A program made the translations under genes and the position numbers. The notes under the pieces were generated by a model. The model was not told the DNA's origin. It did not search any database and saw nothing but the letters and a program-made list of their open reading frames with translations. Of a stretch of DNA of 64,000 nucleotides, positions 53,339 through 60,626 are shown in pieces (position 1 is the stretch's first letter; each line of letters opens with the position of its first letter). Source of the stretch: Leptolinea sp964446955 (lineage in GTDB: Bacteria > Chloroflexota > Anaerolineae > Anaerolineales > Anaerolineaceae); the NCBI GenBank assembly GCA_964446955.1, contig CAYUQJ010000001.1, forward strand, positions 248,001 through 312,000, given 5' to 3'.

Positions 53339-55706
53339 ATTGTTTGGTGGTCCCGTTCTCGAAAAGTGTTGGATAGATCTGCCATTAGTTGTATCTCCTG
53401 TTATTTTATTCATCAACGCGCTAATACCCGGAAAAACCCTATACTGGGGAATTATTTCGTTACAGTTTATTCCCTGGCACTGGGAAGCACTGCGATTATT
53501 ACAGACTGGTGAATTACCTTTATGGAATCTCTGGAATGGTATGGGCGCACCTCTTTTGGCAAACTATCAATCGGCTTTGCTTTATCCTCCAACGTGGTTG
53601 GTGCTTCTGGCCGGATGGATAGGCGGAATTGCGTGGATGGCCTGGTCGCATGGATTGTTAATTGTGCTGCATCTGGTATGGGCCGGTTTAGGAATGCGCC
53701 GGCTGGCTGGCTTTATGGGGATGAAGCCGTTTCCCCAAATTCTGTGCGGACTGGCTTATGGGTTATGTGGCTATCTGGTCGCAAGGGGGAGTTTTCTTAC
53801 CATGGTTCAGTCTGCCTCCTGGGTTCCATGGATATTGCTGGCTGCGAGCCGTTTTTCCATCCCTGTTAAAGGAATCGGACATACCGACCGGGGAATTGAT
53901 TACAAAGGGATACTGTATCTCACACTGGCGTTCACCGGACAATGGTTAAGTGGCCATGCACAACTGGCCTGGTATACACTTCTTTTTTGTCTTATATGGT
54001 TGGCTGCAGGGGCATTAATTAATGGTGGTCTCCCATTGCTTAAGAAGATCGTACTGCCTGTGGGCGTATCCGGATTATTGGGATTCCTGTTAAGCTCCCT
54101 GCAATTGATACCGACTATTGAATACTTTCTTCAATCACAACGCGCTGGCGAAATTGATTACGAGACTGCGTTGTCATATTCTTTTTGGCCCTGGCGGTTT
54201 TTCACGTTCTTGCTTCCCGACTTTTTTGGTAATCCCGGGAATGGTGATTATTGGGGTTATGGAAGTTATTGGGAGGATGCCATTTATATCGGTTTGCTCC
54301 CCGTTATTTTTTCTTTTTTTATAGTCTTCAAAACCATATTACATCCATCTGAGGGAAAAATACCGGTAATTCGATCATATGTATGGTTTTCTCTTATTGC
54401 CATCATTTTCATAACCATCCTTGGACTTGGATGGAACACACCTGTATTCCCGTGGCTTTTTGAAAACATACCCACCTTTGGCTCATTTAATGGACCCGCT
54501 CGCTGGATGTTATTGGTTGATGTATGTCTGATACTGCTTGCCGGTTACGGCGCCAATGAATGGATGGATAGCCGGTTATTTACTAAAAAGTGGGTAAATC
54601 TGGGGATTGCCGGCATGTCAGGAATGATCGTATGTATAGCTTTCGCCTGGTATACGCAGCCTGATATCACCCGGTCCCTCATGTATTCCATGTTATCAAG
54701 TGGCATACTGGCCCTGGGTTATTTCATTTTTGCGCGGTTTAAACCAGAAGTGAAAAAAAGATCAAAATGGCTTGCCTTAATCCTTATCTGGTTTTATGTG
54801 GACCTTTTCTCGGCTGGCTATCGGTTAAACCCGGTAGTGGACGCGGATGTGCTTTTCCCTGTTAAACAGCCTGCTGATCTGACTTCCACGGTAAAAACCC
54901 GTTCCTATATTTCAACCGCAGATGAACGCGCTTTAAGATTTGATCGTTTCTTCCTTTTTGACAATATCCTGCCATCCGATGACCTAAGGAATCTACCGTC
55001 AGTGATGTTGCCTAATAGCAATCTGTTTTATTCAGCCAACTTTTTGAATAATTTTGACCCTATGCTTCCATCACGATTTCAAGGCTTTATGGAAGAAGTG
55101 GATATTGCGTCTCCAGATATACGTGACAGATATCTGTCATTCGCGGGAGTTGATCAGAGAGGAAAAATTAATCCTTTCAATCCAAATGATTTCAAATGGG
55201 AAAAAATTGTTCCTTATTCCCAATATAGAGTTTTGTATTGCCCTGACTATGTAAAAGATGGTAATCAGGCATTGCTACAATTGCGTAAGGCGGCTGCTGA
55301 AAACAAACTGGACGATCTTTTCTTATTGGAAGTCGACCAATCATTCGATCTGGATTGTGTTCCACCTATAAATCAGGAGCCGGGGATTTCTAACGAAGTT
55401 TATCAATCCACGCGTAAGGTCTATGAAGTTACAGATAATCCTGCAAATGGATGGTTGGTGGTTTCCGATATCTGGTATCCGGGATGGCAGGCGGAGGTGG
55501 ACGGTAGACCGGTGGATATAGATATAAGTAATTACGTCTTTCAGGCAATTGCCGTTCCTGAAGGAAGCCATCGGATAGAATTGCACTATGCGCCATCATC
55601 TGCAAAAATTGGAGTCGCATCGACAATAATGGGTATTATTGTTATTCTTGGTTCGTGGGTTTATCTCAAAAAAGACCCCGGAGGTCATATTGAAAGGCAA
55701 AGTTGA
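53331..55706 (+). CDS. YfhO-like membrane protein, family B copy 2
   Basis: A 791-residue paralogue of the second gene of the operon. The first loop reads WHWEALRLLQTGELPLWNLWNGMGAPLLANYQSALLYPP, the second half carries WGYGSYWEDAIYIGLLP, and the last domain has WYPGWQAEVDGRPVDID, all as in YfhO-type proteins. It is 86 residues longer than copy B1, mostly in the C-terminal extracytoplasmic part. The ATG overlaps the A2 stop by eight bases with no clear ribosome site, so translation is probably coupled. The MoxR start lies inside its last 17 bases. Confidence 0.8.
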   Translation: MNKLFGGPVLEKCWIDLPLVVSPVILFINALIPGKTLYWGIISLQFIPWHWEALRLLQTGELPLWNLWNGMGAPLLANYQSALLYPPTWLVLLAGWIGGIAWMAWSHGLLIVLHLVWAGLGMRRLAGFMGMKPFPQILCGLAYGLCGYLVARGSFLTMVQSASWVPWILLAASRFSIPVKGIGHTDRGIDYKGILYLTLAFTGQWLSGHAQLAWYTLLFCLIWLAAGALINGGLPLLKKIVLPVGVSGLLGFLLSSLQLIPTIEYFLQSQRAGEIDYETALSYSFWPWRFFTFLLPDFFGNPGNGDYWGYGSYWEDAIYIGLLPVIFSFFIVFKTILHPSEGKIPVIRSYVWFSLIAIIFITILGLGWNTPVFPWLFENIPTFGSFNGPARWMLLVDVCLILLAGYGANEWMDSRLFTKKWVNLGIAGMSGMIVCIAFAWYTQPDITRSLMYSMLSSGILALGYFIFARFKPEVKKRSKWLALILIWFYVDLFSAGYRLNPVVDADVLFPVKQPADLTSTVKTRSYISTADERALRFDRFFLFDNILPSDDLRNLPSVMLPNSNLFYSANFLNNFDPMLPSRFQGFMEEVDIASPDIRDRYLSFAGVDQRGKINPFNPNDFKWEKIVPYSQYRVLYCPDYVKDGNQALLQLRKAAAENKLDDLFLLEVDQSFDLDCVPPINQEPGISNEVYQSTRKVYEVTDNPANGWLVVSDIWYPGWQAEVDGRPVDIDISNYVFQAIAVPEGSHRIELHYAPSSAKIGVASTIMGIIVILGSWVYLKKDPGGHIERQS

Positions 55707-56664
55707 TATTCGAATTGCTCACGAGCTGGCTATCCGGCTTGTGGACAACATGGAGCGGGTGATATTTGGAAAACGATCTGTATTGGAACAGATAGTCACG
55801 GGTTTCTTCTCTGATGGTCATATACTGGTAGAGGACGTTCCCGGTGTAGGAAAGACGATGCTGGCACGCAGTCTTGCCATTTCCACCGGATGTCGATTTT
55901 CACGGATTCAGTTCACACCGGATCTTCTTCCGAGCGATATTACAGGCGTATCAGTATTTAACCAACAGAATTCAATGTTTGAATTTCGACCGGGGCCCGT
56001 TTTTTCGCAGATTCTACTGGCCGATGAAATTAACAGAGCCACACCGAAAGCTCAATCAGCGTTGCTTGAAGCTATGGGCGAAAGCCAGGTTAGTGTGGAT
56101 AATGTGACGCGCGAACTACCAAGACCATTCTTTGTCATCGCTACCCAGAACCCGGTTGAGTATGAAGGTGTATTTCCTTTACCCGAATCTCAAATGGACC
56201 GTTTTTTGTTGAGGATTTCGATCGGATATCCGGCAAAAGAGGTTGAAGATCAAATACTGGAAAAAATGCGGGTGGACCATCCGATACATATTTTGTCACC
56301 AGTAGCTTCAGCCGAAGAGATCAAGCAGGCACAGGAGACGGTACGACAGGTTTTTGTGTCGCAGAGCGTGCGCTCTTATCTGCTGGAGATCATTCAATCG
56401 ACTCGTCAACATAATGATCTGCTATTGGGTGCCAGTCCGCGGGCCAGCCTGGGTTTGATTCGAACCGGCCAGGCTTTTGCTGTTCTGCAGGGACGGGATT
56501 TTGTCGTTCCAGATGATATACGTCACTTTGCTGTTAGTGTTCTTGCACATCGTCTTGTTTTAACACCGGAAGCACGGATGAATAATGTGTCTCGAGAGAT
56601 GATCATAGGGGAAATTCTGGAATCTGTCAGAGCGCCATTGAGCAATGAAGTTAAAGCCTACTAA
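55690..56664 (+). CDS. MoxR-type AAA ATPase
   Basis: A 324-residue MoxR-family AAA+ ATPase; members act as chaperone-like factors in metal insertion and envelope assembly. Walker A VEDVPGVGKTMLARSLA, Walker B ILLADEINRATPKAQSALLEAM, sensor ATQNPVEYEGVFPLPESQMDRF are conserved. The ORF extends to 55639, but a TTG at 55690 has GGAGG five bases upstream and begins LKGKVDIRIAHELA. That start lies within the end of the YfhO-like gene. The end overlaps DUF58 by 20 bases, the classic MoxR-DUF58 pairing. Confidence 0.92.
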   Translation: MKGKVDIRIAHELAIRLVDNMERVIFGKRSVLEQIVTGFFSDGHILVEDVPGVGKTMLARSLAISTGCRFSRIQFTPDLLPSDITGVSVFNQQNSMFEFRPGPVFSQILLADEINRATPKAQSALLEAMGESQVSVDNVTRELPRPFFVIATQNPVEYEGVFPLPESQMDRFLLRISIGYPAKEVEDQILEKMRVDHPIHILSPVASAEEIKQAQETVRQVFVSQSVRSYLLEIIQSTRQHNDLLLGASPRASLGLIRTGQAFAVLQGRDFVVPDDIRHFAVSVLAHRLVLTPEARMNNVSREMIIGEILESVRAPLSNEVKAY

Positions 56665-57937
56665 ATCTGATCGGAAAATCTATCCCCAAATCCAATTCTG
56701 GAGTCTACTTTTCATCTCCGGGTTTTTGTTGTTCACCCGATGGCTGTTTGATGAGGTATTCTTCTTAAGTGCTTTGTATTTTTTGGCTATATACCTCTTA
56801 CTGGCTGTTATTTATTCCTTCCTGTCTCTGAATGGATTGACCATAATCCGGAAATCGCGATATCACCGACATCAGGTTGGTGATTTATATGAAGAGAGCC
56901 TGGTAATATCAAACCTTTCACTAATTCCTGTATTCTGGATCCAAATCAATGACCGGTCAGCCGTTAGTCAGTATCATGCCAAACAGGTGATCGGTTATCT
57001 CGGAGGACAACAGACAAGGCTTATTCGAATTAATAGCTTTCTTCAGAAACGGGGAAATGTGGCATTAACGCCAATTGAAATAGTGACTTCAGATCCCATT
57101 GGCTGTTTTACGATATCCAGGACCATCCAGACAGAAGGGTCTTTGATTATACTTCCTTACACAGTTGATCTCTCGCTTGTTAAGACACAGGAACGCCAAT
57201 CAGAAGAAGGGCGGTCATCCCGTGTAATGCCCCATCAGGGTGACCGAATAAGTGGCTCAGTTCGGGAATACTCTGCCGGTGATCCATATAATCGGATTCA
57301 CTGGCCTACAACAGCCAGGAAAGGCGACCTTTACACAAAACTTCCTGATCAGACCATGCAACGCGTTGTCTGGATATGTATGGATTGTCAAAAAGCGATA
57401 CACACGAGTCGGATGCTAAGTGCTGACCAACAGCAAATTGATTATCTTGATAAGGTCCGACTTCTTCCAAAATATGCATTACCTCCTGATACGATGGAAA
57501 CAGCCGTTTCCATAACCAGTTCACTTGCTGTTTCATGGTTGAAAAAAGGAATCGACGTAGGACTTGCATTAAACGAACAACCTAATTACTTTATATTGCC
57601 GGGTCATGGTTCACGTCAGCAAATGGATATTTTGAACACCCTCACATATGTACAAGCGGATTCGAAAACATCGTTAGCCAGCATGATAATTCCATTCACT
57701 TCGCATTTACGACCGGGAAATATCTGCTTTTTGATAACACCTGATGATTCGTCAGAACTAGTCTCTGCTGCCCAATTCATAACAAGAAAAGGTATAGATC
57801 TACGTGTGATCCACATATTCCGTGAAAGTTTTCGTTCAGGTTACACGGGGGCCTCATACACACGTGATTGGTCTTTTATTCGGACTGTGCATTTCAAATA
57901 TGGTGACAGGATAATGGATATTTCAACAGTTCTTTAA
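56645..57937 (+). CDS. DUF58 domain protein
   Basis: A 430-residue protein with two N-terminal membrane segments (about 17-33 and 37-58) and a cytoplasmic DUF58/von Willebrand-like domain. The DUF58 signature REYSAGDPYNRIHWPTTARKGDLYTKLPDQT is clear. It usually works with MoxR and VWA proteins; no VWA or transglutaminase-like partner follows here. It is last in the operon that began with the A-B-A-B membrane proteins, ends 69 bases before the convergent GNAT gene, and starts 20 bases inside moxR. Confidence 0.9.
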   Translation: MKLKPTKSDRKIYPQIQFWSLLFISGFLLFTRWLFDEVFFLSALYFLAIYLLLAVIYSFLSLNGLTIIRKSRYHRHQVGDLYEESLVISNLSLIPVFWIQINDRSAVSQYHAKQVIGYLGGQQTRLIRINSFLQKRGNVALTPIEIVTSDPIGCFTISRTIQTEGSLIILPYTVDLSLVKTQERQSEEGRSSRVMPHQGDRISGSVREYSAGDPYNRIHWPTTARKGDLYTKLPDQTMQRVVWICMDCQKAIHTSRMLSADQQQIDYLDKVRLLPKYALPPDTMETAVSITSSLAVSWLKKGIDVGLALNEQPNYFILPGHGSRQQMDILNTLTYVQADSKTSLASMIIPFTSHLRPGNICFLITPDDSSELVSAAQFITRKGIDLRVIHIFRESFRSGYTGASYTRDWSFIRTVHFKYGDRIMDISTVL

Positions 57938-58005
57938 CTCTCGGCTGATTTCTGTTGCCCATGGTCTTCTTTTAGAAGCACAAATTCGAAGCCAATATAC
58001 GATCC

Positions 58006-58452
58006 TTATCGCAACTTTTTGGTTAGCGGGATTACATCCATTTTTTCATATCCGTGTTTGCTATAGTATTCACAAAGCTCAGAATTTTCAGAGACAACAA
58101 AAAGATAAATCTTTGTACAACCGGCTTTTCGCAGGGCGTCTTCAACACAGGATAGAAGAGTTGCGCCTATTCGTAGATTCCGGAATTGTGGAAGAACCGC
58201 CAGATGGTAAATGAAACCTCTTCTGCCATCAAAGCCTCCCATAACAGTACCTACAACTTTTTTGTCAATTTCTGCAAGAAAGAACAATCCCGGGCTTTTT
58301 GTGACCAGTTTGTTGATTTCCTCCTCTTCATCAGAAGGAGAAATGTGTATACCTTTCCCCGCAGATTTCCAAACATAATACACAGCTTTATAATCGTTGG
58401 GGTGGTGATATGGTCTAATTTTGATCTTTAGGTTTGATGTGGTGTTTGTCAT
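58006..58452 (-). CDS. GNAT family N-acetyltransferase
   Basis: A 148-residue GNAT-fold acetyltransferase. The acetyl-CoA-binding region LAVLPQFRNLRIGATLLSCVEDALRKAG contains the typical R-x2-x-IG-x3-L loop, and YYSKHGYEKMD ends the fold. The acceptor is unknown. It is the last gene of the hsp20-lon-receiver-PHP operon, eight bases after the PHP gene stop. The ribosome site is weak. Confidence 0.85.
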   Translation of the reverse strand: MTNTTSNLKIKIRPYHHPNDYKAVYYVWKSAGKGIHISPSDEEEEINKLVTKSPGLFFLAEIDKKVVGTVMGGFDGRRGFIYHLAVLPQFRNLRIGATLLSCVEDALRKAGCTKIYLFVVSENSELCEYYSKHGYEKMDVIPLTKKLR

Positions 58453-58460
58453 TACCGTAT

Positions 58461-60245
58461 TCAGGAATTATCCAGGGGTACTTCATCTTCTTCTGTGATC
58501 GATTTCCAGAATCCATGAACGCCATTGGGTGTTACACCAAAGAAAAAGCGGAATCCATCTGGAAGTCTATGGACCAAATCAAATGCCGGTGATTTGCCCT
58601 GCTGATAACGTTTCATCATCCCGAAGTCGCCATTCCAGGATGCAGTTTGTGGGTCAAAATCCTTTTCCAATTCCAGGTATCGGCTTATGGCGTAATGCCA
58701 GAGCCTTCGGGCAGATCTTCGGGTTACATTCTTAACCATAGATCCGTTGCGCAGATCGCGCATGGTGAAATATCGGGTTCCCTGGCGCTCTTCGACGCTG
58801 GCTATTTCCACGCCAGTTCTGGGTGTTAATTCGTCGTCCCGGGTATGGATATCTGGTGAAATGGAAGGAGCCTCCGCCATTGTTTCTACACCTGTTTCAG
58901 CGGGGGGGGTAATTATCTGTCCCGGTCCTTTGCCTCGATTAACCAGCCCTACAATCTCATCGCGTACCGCTAAACCAGTTTCAGCTTCGCTTCTTACATA
59001 GATCTTATTATCTTCTACTGCGTACGGCGGGTCGTCTCCACGCGGGATGATCACCCGGATGATTTTTTTCGATCGGGTTTCCTGAACGTCAAGACTACAA
59101 GTGAGAGCCGGGCTGATCCGCTTTGATATTTCTTTTTCAAGCAGGGTAATGCTCTGTTCAGGATCCGTGATTCCAACGGGCGGTTTATGCGGATCAGATG
59201 CTGTTCCGATATAAAGTGTCCCACCATTGGTATTGGCGAATGCGCAAATGTCTGCGATGATGGCGTAAAGCTTTCCACCCCGGACAGTCATGCTCTCGTG
59301 AAAATCCTGAATAATATTCGCGCCCTCTTCCTGGGAAGCCTGGATAAAATCGTACGCAGGTTCTTCCTCTAGGCGGTGTGGTCGGGTTCGCGAAAAATCG
59401 TTGGATTGAAAGAGGTCTCTTAACGCGGTAAAACTGACCTCAGGCAATAAAACGTCTGTAGCGCGATCGCCAATACCCAGGTTCTTTTTGCGTAGTGGGT
59501 CAGCCGTCAACCTGTGCGCATCTGACCCTTGAATACAGTGCATTCGGCGAGGATATTCGGGTTTGGTGCCATTAAAAAATGTTGCGGTTGATCGGTTGTT
59601 TTTAGTGTCAAAATCAGTAACTTCGAGTGCGTGCAACGCATCATCTTGCGTATAGGCAATTTTGGTCTGGCCACCAAAATTGAAACCTCTCATTGCCACA
59701 CCATTACTGGAATTTGCATGGGCAGCGATCACAATTCCACCGGCATTCCGGATCTTTTGATAGGCGGTCAGAACATCAACGGTTGCGCCTACCGTTGCAG
59801 AGCCCTCATCCAATAAATTCCCTGGAATTCTTAAATCAAGTAACAAATGTTCGATGTCCCTAACGGGTGTTTCGGGAGAAAAGATTCCCAGAATATGAAA
59901 ACCAAAAGTTGCTGTGAATTCAATACCCGGTAAAACAAGTATCTTTTTCAGCAATCTTCGATATTCATAAAGACGATTTTTTTCCTCTGGAAGAAGGCGG
60001 TTCAGCCTTTCCAATAATTCAAATTGTTCAATTTCATCGCGCATTACCCGGTAGCCGGCTATTGTGTTGTGATCTGTGATGGCAACAATATCCAATCCTC
60101 GTTGCTCTGCGCGTTGAATGATGTCAAGATATGAAACTTCAGGCTGTTGGTAATCAGATGAAGCCGGTGTATGGACATGAAGATCTACCGTACACCATAT
60201 GTTGGCACTTTCAGTTTTTTTCCCCGTTCGATTTTGTTTTGTCAA
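58461..60245 (-). CDS. PHP phosphoesterase fused to AlbA_2/schlafen-type DNA-binding domain
   Basis: A 594-residue fusion. Residues 18 to about 270 form a PHP domain: VDLHVHTPASSD (metal ligands), ITDHNTIAGY, GIEFTATFGFHIL and AAHANSSNG, with IQGSDAHRL near the end. Residues from about 310-430 form an AlbA_2-type domain (FHESMTVRGGKLYAIIADICAFANTNGGTLYIGT, then IIRVIIPRGDDPPYAVEDNKIYVRSEAETG). The last 130 residues have no recognised family. Translation starts at TTG with GAGGAG nine bases upstream. PHP domains are phosphoesterases and the second domain binds nucleic acid in relatives, so a regulatory nuclease or phosphatase is possible, but unproven. It is encoded just after a receiver gene. 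Confidence 0.85.
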   Translation of the reverse strand: MTKQNRTGKKTESANIWCTVDLHVHTPASSDYQQPEVSYLDIIQRAEQRGLDIVAITDHNTIAGYRVMRDEIEQFELLERLNRLLPEEKNRLYEYRRLLKKILVLPGIEFTATFGFHILGIFSPETPVRDIEHLLLDLRIPGNLLDEGSATVGATVDVLTAYQKIRNAGGIVIAAHANSSNGVAMRGFNFGGQTKIAYTQDDALHALEVTDFDTKNNRSTATFFNGTKPEYPRRMHCIQGSDAHRLTADPLRKKNLGIGDRATDVLLPEVSFTALRDLFQSNDFSRTRPHRLEEEPAYDFIQASQEEGANIIQDFHESMTVRGGKLYAIIADICAFANTNGGTLYIGTASDPHKPPVGITDPEQSITLLEKEISKRISPALTCSLDVQETRSKKIIRVIIPRGDDPPYAVEDNKIYVRSEAETGLAVRDEIVGLVNRGKGPGQIITPPAETGVETMAEAPSISPDIHTRDDELTPRTGVEIASVEERQGTRYFTMRDLRNGSMVKNVTRRSARRLWHYAISRYLELEKDFDPQTASWNGDFGMMKRYQQGKSPAFDLVHRLPDGFRFFFGVTPNGVHGFWKSITEEDEVPLDNS

Positions 60246-60258
60246 AAGGATTTTCTCC

Positions 60259-60621
60259 TCAATTCATATTCTTAATCAGTTGTATCAATTCGTCCGGCAT
60301 ATAGGGTTTCATAAGAAAATAGTCAGCCCCAGCCTCAATACTTTCCGTCTTGCGGTCTGAACCGGAGATAATGATAACTTTTGTACTCTTAATCGTTTCG
60401 GAACTTCGGATTTCTTTGAGAATTTCCAATCCGTTTTGTCCTGGTAAATGTATGTCCATCAACACAACATCAGGTCTTGCATCCTGTATTTCCCGGATGA
60501 TGTCACACAGTGGAAACGAAGGGCAGGTGACAACAAAGCCTTCCAACTCTAGAAGGGTTTTAAGTAGATTGCACATCATTGAATTATCTTCCAGAATTAG
60601 AATGTTCTTCATATCTGCCAT
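60259..60621 (-). CDS. Single-domain response regulator (CheY-like)
   Basis: A 120-residue stand-alone receiver domain. Acidic pocket Glu11-Asp12, phospho-acceptor Asp56 in VVLMDIHLPG, Ser86 and Lys105 in LMKPY complete the active site. No output domain and no histidine kinase lies in the window, so it must be served from elsewhere or act as a protein-protein switch. It is five bases after the lon stop and 13 bases before the PHP gene. Confidence 0.93.
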   Translation of the reverse strand: MADMKNILILEDNSMMCNLLKTLLELEGFVVTCPSFPLCDIIREIQDARPDVVLMDIHLPGQNGLEILKEIRSSETIKSTKVIIISGSDRKTESIEAGADYFLMKPYMPDELIQLIKNMN

Positions 60622-60626
60622 GATTT

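Noticed and set aside
48092..55706. The A-B-A-B order as an assembly duplication
   Set aside because: The A copies and B copies differ widely in sequence and length, so this is an old biological duplication and not a misassembly.
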